Source: Corbicula japonica
Taxonomy: Eukaryota > Mollusca > Bivalvia > Venerida > Cyrenidae
Length of the DNA stretch: 64,000 nt
Direction of reading: 5' to 3'
NCBI GenBank assembly: GCA_038501625.1
Contig: JAZAYU010000035.1
Location: 1 to 64,000, forward strand
Position 1 is the stretch's first letter. The number at the start of each line of letters is the position of its first letter. This document shows positions 25,346 through 36,595 of the stretch, piece by piece. The notes beneath the pieces were generated by a model. It made no database searches, was not told where the DNA came from, and saw nothing but the letters and a program-made list of their open reading frames with translations. Position numbers and translations under genes: made by a program.

Positions 25346-26274
25346 GATACTTATAAAAATAAGCTGATCAAGAACGGTTGATAAAATAAGATAATGTGTA
25401 TATTAAAAAGACAGCGGAGTTTAATTAAACAGACACGCAAAGGTTAATTATTATTTTAATTACGCACGGAGCGAATTGTGTGGTTTAAAAACTTACTGAC
25501 ACCTATAAATAAAAAGAACTTGCCATGTCACAGATTTAAACACTCAGCATATATACTTTTAGCGAGACATTTTTTGTGATAGAGAGGTCCAAAAGCATGC
25601 ACATTTCATTTAAGCATTGGTCATATAGCACTTTTTATTCAACGCAAGGGTCCGTGTATACCGCAGTAGCACAACTGATTAATCATATAAAGAAATAACC
25701 GTGACTTTGATTGTTATATTTCAGTTAACACAAAATATTGATAATGTTCGTCTTTTGATAGATGACGTCATTTTATTGAGTATCATTTTACAAATAACCA
25801 GACAGTCTTCCTAACGGGTGACATTCAAAATAAAATCTCAGGGATACCCGAAACTTAGCCTGGATTCCAGGCGACGAAGTATATTGTTTTTATTCATTTT
25901 CCAACTTTGATCTTGGGTTGTCGACATTCCTGTCTAAACACAGGCGCCTGATTAAATTCAGTAGAAAACTCTGTTAGGATGTATACAAAACATTAAAAGA
26001 AATCACAAATCAAATTAGTGGCTAGTCCTCCCCTAACCAAACTAGGTAAGAATGTATTTCTTTCATCCGACCTTGTTATACACTGACACACTTTTACTGA
26101 ACTCTCTTATCAGATAATTGCGTAACATCCCTAATTGGATGTCATAAAACCTGATCTGTGCTGTCTGCCTCGCAAGATGTCCTATATTAATAATTGATTA
26201 GTGAGCAAAAACGGCAGTTGTCCTTGTGTGGTAATTGGTGATGAAAAATGCTGTTAGGTACGTCTACTGTGATT
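25346..26274. other. No gene recognised; one CRE octamer
   Basis: TGACGTCA at 25763-25770, outside any repeat I can delimit. Otherwise nothing. Confidence 0.45.
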
Positions 26275-26402
26275 TCATTCTATTTCGCGCAGGTTTACAT
26301 TTCGATATTTAGCGCTAGGATTATTGTGCGATTAAAACCCCAGCGAAGCTATATTATTAATATGACTTTCGCGTGAAAATTCGTCATCGCGAAATAAAAT
26401 GA
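26275..26402. mobile_element. 128-bp MITE with TTTCGCG inverted ends
   Basis: TCATTCTATTTCGCG at the left pairs with CGCGAAATAAAATGA at the right, one mismatch in 15. The interior repeats TTCGCG and CGCGA motifs. No target duplication is clear. Confidence 0.65.
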
Positions 26403-26461
26403 TACCTTAGTAATATTACCTTTTCTGGATTTAATTTACGTTTGTATAAACTATTGGACTT

Positions 26462-26820
26462 AAGGACCCGTCGGACGGACACGGAGGTATGGAATATACC
26501 CAACGATATCTTTGGTGAATGAAAAATCGCGGACATGGACGCGGACACGGATCACGCATCACGGAACTATGGAATACCGTCTTAGGCCGGTATTCCATAC
26601 CTCCGTGTCCGTGTCCGCGTCCGGAACGGAAACGGAGGTATGGAATAAACCCAACGATATCTTTGGTGAGTGAAAAATCGCGGACACGGACGCGGACTGG
26701 ACACGGAGGTATGGAATATACCCAACGATATCTTTGGTGAGTGAAAAATCGCGGACACGGACGCGGACGCGGACACGGATCACGCATCACGGAACTATGG
26801 AATACCGGCCTAAATCCAGA
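26462..26820. repeat. Complex tandem and inverted GC-rich repeat
   Basis: A unit beginning ACGGAGGTATGGAATA, continuing CCCAACGATATCTTTGGTGA and ending in GCGGACACGGACGCGG, occurs three times (from 26480, 26629 and 26702). Between the first two, 26585-26620 is an inverted piece. TTAGGCCGGTATTCCATA (26582) and TATGGAATACCGGCCTAA (26796-26813) form an exact 18-bp inverted repeat around the last two units. Frames over it on both strands reach 60-119 codons, with arginine/proline-rich low-complexity translations, and are not credible genes. Confidence 0.88.
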
Positions 26821-26918
26821 CGAGTCCGACGGAGTTGTAATATCTAATATTCATAGGATTTTGTTAAAAAATGTTTCTACCCTAAGTCTGCCCCAAACGA
26901 ACCACTCCCCTCTCCCCC

Positions 26919-26960
26919 CACACACACACACTACACACACATACGCACGCACGCGCGCGG
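26919..26960. repeat. CA-rich and CG-alternating microsatellite
   Basis: (CA)n with interruptions passes into ACGCACGCACGCGCGCGGGCGC, an alternating purine-pyrimidine tract able to adopt Z-DNA. Confidence 0.85.
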
Positions 26961-29489
26961 GCGCTTGGAAATTTTGAATCCTACCATGAATTTAACAAAT
27001 GTAATTTATTGCATTACACTCGAAAATAAATAAATGGTGCATCTAAAACAGTGTACAATTGAAAATGAGAAATTATTCTCAGTTCAGATAATTGACCCCA
27101 TCTTGACGCCGATAAAAATCTTATCAAATTGTATTGCGAGAAATGTGCGAAAATCTGCCAAGAGCAATTTTTACAACTAGTTCAATTGACTCCTTGTCAT
27201 TGTATATTCTAAAGACCTGCGATGCCCCGCCGAGCAAATATAGGTTTATGTATCACAACACTTATTTCAATTTAGCATTTTTCGCAGTGTCAACAAATCG
27301 CTTTTCAATTTCATTGGGAAACAGTTTTATACAATTTATCTATTAAGTAATATTCGGTGTTCTTTTATGGTCTGCTATTGTAAAGCTTGGGCGATGTTTG
27401 CTTTTCAACGGTATACACAGTTTATAAATTTATTTAAAAAGAAAGTTTGAAAGCTTAATGTATATAAGAATTTTAAGGATAAACAAGTTTTTGTTGCAAT
27501 ACCTCAGCACTGAGAAGTTAAGTAAGGTGAATTAGGGAAATTGAATTATATTGCAAAGGTATTTTTTAATATATTAACTAGTTTGTATTTATTAATTTGA
27601 ATACATTTATTAAAATTTCATGATCATCGATGTACAGTTCGGACGCTGGAGTACTTCATATTTTATTCGATTAAGTTATGGCGAAATCAGCCTCTACATG
27701 TACCAATATATTTATATTTACATAATACCGTTGTGGAAGTTTCACTCATCAGGATATTTTCTAGAAGAAGTATTAACGGTGCATTAATTCTTATAGGAGG
27801 TAATAAAAATGTAAAATTGCATTTCCTAATTGTCACAACATCTGATTATTGAAACATGAACTATTCGTTTTATAAATGATTTAATGTTACATATAAAATA
27901 CAATGTAATACTCTGATTTAATCAGTTTGCAAAACAGATATTGGAACATGCGTTTTTTTCAGTGATAATGTTCAGTAGTGTTCATAATAATTCATTGCAT
28001 CTGGGTTAGAATATTATATCATGGCTATCCTTTTAAGCACTTTACTGATTACGCTGCACTGACACTCATACGATTAAAGGCATATCCATAAACTAATTGT
28101 CGTCTTTCTCAACTTTTTCATGGGATTCGGAATAGATTGGCGCACAAGAATTCTGTGATTTATCAACTATTCCTGCGAAGCAAGTTCTGTGACATTGGTC
28201 AAAATCAGACCAGTCATCTGCAATTAAGAAAAAATAACCAGATTTAAATGGAATAAATCTAAAATAAAAAGGTATAAAAAGGACCTATTTCAAGTTCAAT
28301 TTCTATGAAGGATTTACATGTGAGGCGGTTTAAAATGATATCTTACTATAAAGAAACCATTAAATGACATGGGGACATAATTTATTAATAAGAAAACAAA
28401 TCGGGAAAAAAATATGACCTGCTCAAACTGTCAGCATGTGTTACACATGAAACCGCCATTTTGTTACGCAAAGTAGAAATTTGACTAAATTTTAAAGTCA
28501 TCATTCCGAGATAATAAAATAAACATCGTACATAAAAAGCACATCTTGCAATTAATCGATGAATTCACTTGCAAATAAACACAATTTTCTCCTTATCCAT
28601 TGTCTAAATAAACGTGGTCATGTATTTTAATCTACCACATAATACAACAATGGCTGGCCGCCATTTATTTCTCACATTTAGTATCCCGTAATAAATCCTT
28701 TACTTTAGCATAATTATTTGAGCATCAACTGTAAAATACTAAGGAATCATTCAAAGAATACTTACGGCTACAGAAAATCCAGAAACGCTGTCGAAAATAT
28801 TATATAGGATTTTACATTGAATTTTACATACATTTTGTCGAAATTCGCGAGTATATTTTATCGATAGCGTCCATTGCAAGTCGGGTCACGTGACCAATCC
28901 GAGACACGATAAATGACGGACAGCCGTCCTTTCTTAACCCTCTAATATTCTAACCCAGATTGCATACCCAATTTTATAGACAGTTGTCGTAGTTGCTATA
29001 TGCATAACATTTTTATAATCGAATTTATCACCCCATGACGTTGTGTACAAATTGTGTTTCCAAACAAAAAACTATTGATGATCGCACCTTCAATCGGAGC
29101 TTTGTAAATTTGTGTATTTATTTGTCAGATATTTAAAAACATCCGTTTCGTTTCTTAAATGATGTTTTTAAGTTCTCTAAAACGTCTACGTTAACTACGA
29201 TTTTCTAGTCTTGAATCAAAGTCATTAAAATGGATGATTTATACGTAGCAAATATTAAAGGCAACAAAACAGATTCTACAATTAATGAGGTATTCTTTTA
29301 GTTCATACGCATACATGCTTATTTGTCGCGATGATAAATGTTGTTTTGACATCCATCTCTCCTATCACGTGTGTATGCTCTAAAACAGTAAATAAAATAT
29401 GGCTTCCGATGTAACTAATGGCCTATAACCAAATTTAATGACAGAGAAGGTGGTCACCATATGTGTTTTATCAACAGTTGCTCAGATGT
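26961..29489. other. No gene recognised
   Basis: A frame of 70 codons at 27134 lacks any motif. No repeats delimited. Confidence 0.5.
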
Positions 29490-29591
29490 TGAAGGTTATA
29501 AAGCTGAGATTGGAAACCAGTCTCAAATCTCAAGCATCAGATGCTTGAGATTTGAGACTGGTTTCCATGCTCAGTTTTATAACCTTAGGCG
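29490..29591. mobile_element. CCAAT-palindrome MITE, copy 8 (centre precisely deleted)
   Basis: Both outer arms are nearly perfect, but the central ~44 bases holding the two CCAAT boxes are missing. CTCAAGCAT joins directly to CAGATGCTTGAG. This is consistent with a hairpin-mediated deletion. Confidence 0.92.
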
Positions 29592-30027
29592 CGGATGTTG
29601 AATGACACGGATTCAGCTATTTGTTATATAACTGTCGCGAGCTTAACGTAATCTGTATTAACACCGTTCCATGACCAGCTGAGTTCCATTTACTGACCAT
29701 ATTTCAATAATAAATCTAGCAAGCAAGATCGCTTCCTCGTTGTCTTGAGCCTGTGACACCAAACATTTTTACCGCTGTATAAACAATTATGGTCGCCAAG
29801 AAGTGTTATTTATTTTATCATCTTTATCAAACATGACATTGTCTTGAAATATAGTGTTGCTAAAAATTAAAAAAATACGGGACTTTTTTTTTGTTAAGCG
29901 GATGAAAAACTGAATATTTATGCTCTCAGTACCTCTCAGTATCTTTATCCTTTTGATTTAAAAATGATCATATCCACTTTTCATCAGAACACATGATTTG
30001 GCTTAGCTATTCTTAAAAAGAGATCTA

Positions 30028-30174
30028 GGGTTCAAGATCATAAAACTTAATCTGGAGACAAGTCTCAAATCTCAACCATCTGATTGGTTGAAATAGCGAA
30101 TGGTCCCCATTTCAGCCAATCGAAAACTTGATATTTGAGACTGGTCTCCAATCTTAGTATTATGATCTTGGGCA
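30028..30174. mobile_element. CCAAT-palindrome MITE, copy 9 (GATCAT subfamily)
   Basis: Termini GGGTTCAAGATCATAAAAC and TATTATGATCTTGGGC. The centre carries GATTGGTTGAAATAGCG and CCATTTCAGCCAATCG. Confidence 0.9.
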
Positions 30175-33100
30175 TAGGTTACATGCTACAAAAAGCACTT
30201 TGCTTCAAAAGATTTCAAAAAGCGTAAGGAACTTGAACGCATTTTTAAGTTTTTTATACTCCGTGTTGAGATAAATAAAATCTTTTATTTTCGAACATAG
30301 GAGTCAACAAATGCATTATCTACACAACGTCTTTAAATAAACCAATTTTATTAATTATATAACAGAAGGAGCGACCCTACTTGTAAAAAAATCGTTTGTA
30401 TATTTTCAACTGATAAAAAGAGCACGAACACATTTCGTATATATATTCGTGCTTGATGCAAAAGAAAAAAAACTAAATTGTAGGGTATATATTTTTTTCG
30501 TCTCTATGAAAAAATAATAAATCAACTTAAATATCTTAAGTTTATTTACTTCAATAAAACATATCTTTCGGCAGAAATGTAAATCAAGCTATTTTAAATT
30601 AAAATGCCAGTTTCTGAGATAACAGATATCTAAAAATTAAAAAACAACTGTGTCATAAATCATGGTTTTAAAGCAGGAAAGGGGTGCTATCGGTATAAGA
30701 TATTTTCTGGAGAATCTCAAAGCATCGTTTCAAACATCTTTCATGTCTAACATGTACATGTTGCGATATTTATATTAGAAGTATGCAAATCACATGTCAG
30801 TAGAGACATGCACATTTGTCAGACTAAAATGACGTATCATACAATCAATCGGTAAAATTGCCCAAAATGCCTTTAATATGGGTCAATTACAAGAAAAAAA
30901 TGTATAAATAGGATTTAGGCAAAACATTTCATATAAAGTACAAAATCATAGTACTTCGTCCATACGTAAATTGATATAAATATTCTAAAAGAAACCTTCA
31001 ATAAGCAACAATATATTCAATGGTATGTTTGGTAGTTTAATTTTTCGCAAGATCAAGCAAAGTTCCTATGGCTTTTGGTAGAAATCAAATTTAAAAAGTT
31101 TTCATTTTGGATCAGGAATAATTAGTCCGAAATGTTTTGTTTTTATTCCGGTATATAGCGCAGCATAACAGAACATGCTATTCAGACAGATTGATATGAA
31201 TGTATAAATTACATCTGAGATTTTCTTACGTCCATATTTACATTTAAGTATACTTACGAAAATTTAACTACAGCAGTTCAGCGCGTAAACAACTTGCCGC
31301 AAAACATTTAAATTTTACAGTATCACGAATAACGTAAACCGTAAAGTAAACAAATCTCTTAAAGTTTAAATAAGTAATGTCAACATTAACATGTATCCGA
31401 CTGCCTATTCTTAAGACAACTTTCAAATGTTTGTCTATTCACAACCCTTTTACATTGAAAAGGTCGTTACAATAGAAATCAAACAGAAAAAAAAGCCATC
31501 GACTTTGCAGTTTTTATTAAATACAGTTAAGCGTACCCCTTTTCATGTACTTCAACAATTTCAAAATATGTTTAAACAGTTTACTTTCGCATGCATTATA
31601 TTTTTGTAAATAACACGTAACACTGTTTAATGTTCGTTTTCTACATAACCGATTGCTGCCGATTTGAGCAACACAGAACATCAATTCTTTTAACAATAAA
31701 GGTTAACCTACCACCGAGTTGTTTAAGGGTTTGTATAATCATATAGAGTTACTGTTTGACAGCGCCAGAAAGCCGATCCACAACCCCTTTGGAAGGCGGA
31801 AGTTCTGCGACTTATGATTATAGGTAGCCTAGCCCCAGCTAGATGGTTAACAAAACACGAAAATACGTCTATCTATTGTTTTCATTTTGATTTCATTTTC
31901 TTTTCTCTGATATGCTGAACCAGCTACAGAGAAGGGAAGTAAATATTAATTTCAATAAAGTACCTGTAAGAGTTGCTTTTCTTGTAGGTATTTGTTATTA
32001 CTGTATTAGTGACATCAGAATATAAAACAGAACATAGGGACAGAGGACAGTCTAATCAAACTGTTATGATTTCCTTATTCTCTATTAAATCTGCGATAAT
32101 CTGCTTGCTATGTAGGTGGTTTTATATTCATATAATATTCCTTATACACAGGTTTTATCAAAACACTTGCAAGTGCTCGTTCTAGTCTATCAAATATTAT
32201 GTTCAACTACTGAGTTGGTTAAATGAGGTAATAGTTAAATTTAATAAATCTCAAAAATGCTACTATCGTTTATTAAATATCAATGGACCTGCTTTCGGAA
32301 AGGACTGGGTAATGGTTAGCCATTAAGCCCTTATAATTTCATACAGACTGAGTGCATCTATAATAGGTACATGTTAATAAGAAATAAATCATCGATAAAT
32401 TTTTATTTTTCTTCAAGAATGCATCATCATGTGGTATTTCCATTTTTTTTAATTTAACATTAAAACACATTTTCAGTCAAAGAGGTCAGTCAAAGTGTAC
32501 TATTATAATTAGAAGTTTTCAGTAGTAAATGTATATACAATAAACAGTAACAGGTGCATATACAAGCAACAAGGTTACATCCGGTCACCTTAGTGCATGG
32601 TTTAAGTACCATTGAAGTATAACGGAGATAAACATTCTTTGGCACTAAAATAAAATGTCTGAAACCATGTCGTATTTGAACAGAAAACTTATGAAAATCG
32701 GAAATTAAAACATCACGCCAGAAGCTAATCTTTTTTTCTAAAAATATATAGAATCAAGATGTACCATCATGTTTTACATATTTTATCAATTTTAAACACC
32801 TAGAGAAAACCGCTAGAAGCTGATTAAATTGTATAAATGATAGAAAAACCGGTAGTAGGAAATGCTGTATAAAGTTTCAAGATTTGTAATTTATAGAGAC
32901 TTTGTAGTAAACGCACGTGCACGCCTTGTAAAGTATCAAGAACAACTTGAATCCATGATTCATGTAAAACGCTTGGCATAGTGAAGGCAGTATGAACAGG
33001 TTTGGTTAAAGACCCATTTGTCGTATATTACGCGGAGATTAAGGACTCATAATGAGTAAAAATTTTGAAATGTGTTACAGTATGTCATCGATAATTAGAC

Positions 33101-33256
33101 TGTCACCTGACAAGCTACGTCAGCAAACAATTTCAACAGATTTGATGTTCCCTTTGTAAAAATTGCAAACTCTTGACATTCAAATGTTCACTTTATTTTG
33201 TTCACAGTATTTTGACCACGTAGTTTAACACATATCGATAGGAAAACTAATCGGAC
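30175..33256. other. No gene recognised
   Basis: AT-rich. A GC-richer pocket at 31760-31855 carries no open frame of note. Confidence 0.5.

Positions 33257-33310
<54 letters not shown>
33257..33310. repeat. ATT trinucleotide microsatellite (18 units)
   Basis: Uninterrupted ATT repeats, placed just before MITE copy 10. Confidence 0.97.
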
Positions 33311-33311
<1 letters not shown>

Positions 33312-33344
33312 GAACAAGCAGATTTCAGGCATTGAATGTTTGAA

Positions 33345-33426
33345 ATTTATACCGGTCTCCATTTTAACCAATCGGTTGCTTGAGATTTCAGACTGATCTC
33401 TAATCTCAGCCTCATAATTTAGGGCA
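33345..33426. mobile_element. CCAAT-palindrome MITE, copy 10 (right half, decayed)
   Basis: CATTTTAACCAATCGGTTGC, CTTGAGATTTCAGACTGATC and a terminal TAGGGCA recall the right arm. No left arm is recognisable. Lies 34 bases after the ATT microsatellite. Confidence 0.6.
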
Positions 33427-33810
33427 ATTGTTTTGTTTTTACGTGTTTTTGTCTAACGTTTAGTATTACAGATTTGTGACTGAACAATAATTGTTTTTTT
33501 TAGTTAGCTGATATCTGTTTTCTATATTCTTCATTGTTTTATCATTGGTGAGAAATCGTTTGTTAATATTATGTAAATATTCAGTTTTACAGTTGTTATA
33601 TAACGTATTTTTAAAATAACACCTTAAACTCGAGCACCTGTTCACAACACTGCGTAATGCTTTGCCAGCTGTATGCTTTCAAGTTTGTTTCACTTGCTCG
33701 ATTTGAGACTGATATTGTATGTCAGTTAACATCAAAACTCGATCTCAGATAAGTTGAGAACACGTGCCACGTGTAACTAGATAAATGAAAAATTATGGTT
33801 AGACGGAAAG

Positions 33811-33856
33811 GGTACGAGTTGACTAAGGTACGAGATGACTCACGTACGAGTTGACC
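33811..33856. repeat. Short minisatellite, three ~16-bp units
   Basis: GGTACGAGTTGACTAA, then GGTACGAGATGACTCA, then CGTACGAGTTGACCAG. Confidence 0.8.
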
Positions 33857-34073
33857 AGTTACCAGACGGACTGTGATAAAACTAACGGTAGTGTTCATTG
33901 AGTGGGTCTTCCATTACTCAAAGCAGTCAAATAAAACAACACAATCTATTTAATGCTATAACTTGTTTATAGCAAGTTAAAGTTAAAACTAACTGAATAT
34001 CTGACCATTCAGCAGGTCTCGGCTTTTTTTATACTTAAACTGAGTTTGTTTTTTTGTTGTTGTTTTTTTTTTT

Positions 34074-34090
34074 GGGGGGGGGGGGGGGGG
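34074..34090. repeat. Poly-G run (17) after a poly-T tract
   Basis: A T tract switches abruptly to 17 G. Short direct repeats with ATTTGAAAGTGAAAAAT follow at about 34110 and 34137. Confidence 0.9.
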
Positions 34091-34149
34091 TAAAAACGTC
34101 GGTTATTCATTTGAAAGTGAAAAATCGATTATCCATTTGAAAGTGAAAA

Positions 34150-35699
34150 ATAATGTTTTCAATGCATTTGAAGTATTGTATAATAAATTTTTAAAACCGC
34201 GTTAGCTGATTTTCTATCCTTCTCCTTACCAAATAATATATGTCAGGAAAACCACATGTTCGCGTTATTAACAACTGTAACATCTCGGGTATATCACTGT
34301 TGAACGCAAAGAAACATGTGTACCGTACTAATTACAGTTGGAGGAAAGTTTCGCATGTGTTTCTAATTTAGTATTTTTCTTTATTCTTCAGGTATACCCA
34401 TCAACAAATAGCTGACATTATTACAGATACAGAGGTAAATATTCTAGAAAATGTGACTTGGAATATCTCGTTGATTTACCCATCAACCAACAAACATTTG
34501 GGCAAGTATAAGCACAGTGTACATCTACAGTGTGTGCTAAATATACGCACCGTATACACACCGCGGTGGCGTACAAGAAATGCATCAATATCTACCCGCA
34601 TGAATTAAACGAAAATAACAAACTTAATTATAAAACAATTAAAAATGAGAGCGGGGAACATTCTGAACTGAGAATAAAGCGCTAGAAATTTATCAGGAGA
34701 TAAATTTGGTGCCTTTTTTTTTACAAACAATCATCATTCTAATAAATTAAGTAGACGTGCCCTTTTGCGGAAATCTCATTGAAACAGTAAAATCTGTCCT
34801 AAGGTCATTACTTATTTATCAAATATCTCGAATTTCAAGATAATATTGTAGACTTCTTAACTCGCTCACGGCTCCTTTTCACAGTCAATTAAATATGGCA
34901 GACAACTGTATAGCACACGTTTCACATTAACAGCATCTTTCCTTCTTTATAACAGGATACGTGCACAACAAGAATCGGTAGTGTGGCATTGAGATTTTAT
35001 CGGATGTATGCAAAAATCGCATCGGATTATTTACATTGAGTGTCTTTAGTAGGGATTAAAGTTGACGCTATAAAAGCTAATCCGTTTGTATTACCAATAT
35101 CGACTCCGGATCGTTGAGAAAGAATTGACTATAATCTTTTAAACAAATGATTTAAAATTCTCATTTGGTTATCTTACGCTAAAACGTCTTGATGATGTAG
35201 ACAAAAGAATTCAATGAATGGAAGATTTTGTGAAATAAATACGCTATTAATTTGAGAAGAATAGGAATTAATAAATAATACTCTGTACTTATTTACATCA
35301 AATTCAATACATCTTTACGAGAATTTGGAATGCTATTTTGATACAAATTGTGAAATTGTTGACCCGCCTTATCAATATTAACATTAAATTGCAGAATTGT
35401 TTTGTGCGCGATTTATTAGTTGAAGTTTAATCCTACTTCAATAGGATGTAGGTGCACGCAGGAATTAAGAGATTAGCGTTTAAATGCGTTATCCGTGCTA
35501 GAACATATTAACACCAGCTATAAGGAATTACAAAGTAGTTTATTGGAGGCATATAGATAAATATTTCTCCGGCAGAAATCTTCCATGCTGATCCTATACA
35601 TTCGGGAAAGAAAGCATAACATCTCTCAGCGGATTTGGTTTTCTTTATTTAAGAAAATTGGAGGGATTTTGCAAGAGGATTAACAACAGAGTGGAATAT
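34150..35699. other. Receptor 5' flank, nothing recognised
   Basis: Unique-looking AT-rich DNA leading to the CRE octamer at 35700. No TATA box or initiator could be chosen with confidence. Confidence 0.4.
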
Positions 35700-35707
35700 T
35701 GACGTCA
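35700..35707. promoter_or_regulatory. Palindromic CRE octamer upstream of receptor start
   Basis: A perfect TGACGTCA lies about 790 bases before the start codon at 36496. CREB/ATF family proteins bind this octamer and many neuronal genes carry it. Unlike most other copies in the window, it is not visibly inside one of the repeats described here. The transcription start is unknown, so its promoter role is inference. Confidence 0.3.
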
Positions 35708-35863
35708 CTTCAAAAAAAGATGTTTAGTTTGCATTAGCGTTACATCTTCCGGCGACAGGGAAATCAAATACGAGAAATTAACATCTAAATCCTATTCGAT
35801 GAATGATAAAAGATGTGTATACAATAGTCTGTCGTGTTTATGCTGAAAAGAGATTTGTTTCCG

Positions 35864-36000
35864 CTAAGTTTTATCATAAAAAGCAAGAGAAACAAATGTG
35901 CTGATGCATTGAAGGACATTATACATAGGCCTAAGTTTTTTATCATTAAAAGCAAGAGAAACAAATGTGCTGATGCATAGAAGGACATTATTATATAGGC
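35864..36000. repeat. Tandem duplication of a ~68-bp unit upstream of the receptor
   Basis: Units at 35864-35930 and 35931-36000 differ by a few substitutions and small indels. Both run from CTAAGTTTT through AAGCAAGAGAAACAAATGTG to TATAGGC-type ends. The duplication lies ~500 bases upstream of the start codon. Open frames across it are repeat by-products. Confidence 0.85.
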
Positions 36001-36471
36001 CTATTATGCATCTGTTGGCGCGGTTTTATAAGGAAGATTTCGAACTCTCTCAGGATTTAGCAGGCATTTCCACAAAATGTCCAGGAGTTTTGAGAAACAT
36101 TTAGCGATTACCTAATCACTGTAACAGGAACACAGAGATATTTTACGTGTTTATTCAGATCGAGAACTTGAACATTTCAATTAGAGCTCAATTACAGATG
36201 TGTGCGCTGAACGGTAAAATCGGAGCTGTGCAATTGTAAAACGAAAGTAAAACATGATGAAGAAAATCCGGTAAGCACGACAGGTGAATTTATTTGTGTT
36301 TAGAAATAAATGCTAACCAAAGTTAATCAGTTGTGTAGTCGTCTAGCATATGAGCGTGTGATAAGTACATGCAGTGATGTACTAAACACATGCGCCTCGT
36401 TCCAGCGTGATATCAACGGAGGCTTATCAGTCAATAGGATCTAACACCGGTGTTTCTTTGTGTGTTTGTTT

Positions 36472-36480
36472 ATGTTCTAA
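36472..36480 (+). promoter_or_regulatory. Minimal upstream ORF in the probable 5' leader
   Basis: ATG-TTC-TAA ends 15 bases before the receptor start codon. If this stretch is in the mature leader it could lower initiation at the main ATG. Further upstream ATGs near 36368-36391 may also be in the leader. The transcription start is not known. Confidence 0.3.
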
Positions 36481-36495
36481 ATCGGGAGTTAACAC

Positions 36496-36595
36496 ATGGC
36501 TAGGAATTCTGAAATGTTGTGCTTGTGGATTTGGTTTAGTGCTTTGGGATTTTACTCTCCGACAACGGCTGCCTTGCCCGACCATTTCCGTGTCG
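36496..36595 (+). CDS. Kainate-type glutamate receptor, first coding exon (signal peptide)
   Basis: This exon encodes the start of an ionotropic glutamate receptor subunit, a ligand-gated cation channel of the plasma membrane. Seen: ATG at 36496 opens a frame of 33 codons plus one base and ends at a consensus donor (G|GTAAGT, intron starting 36596). The first ~26 residues look like a signal peptide: an arginine-containing start, a hydrophobic core around LCLWIWFSALGFY, then small residues (PTTAA) suited to signal peptidase. The mature part begins ALPDHFRV, like the residues just before the IGG-I/L-F motif of kainate receptors. The start is fixed by an in-frame TAA at 36490-36492, two codons upstream. 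A two-codon uORF (ATG-TTC-TAA, 36472-36480) lies in the likely leader. The phase-1 junction fits the exon at 56470. A longer open frame over 36407-36751 is out of frame with this exon and is not the gene. The family call rests on the next exon; the signal peptide alone would not identify it. Confidence 0.8.

Noticed and set aside
26431..26977. Arginine/proline-rich frames on both strands, up to 119 codons
   Set aside because: By-products of the GC-rich tandem and inverted repeat; both strands are open at once, which real coding rarely shows.
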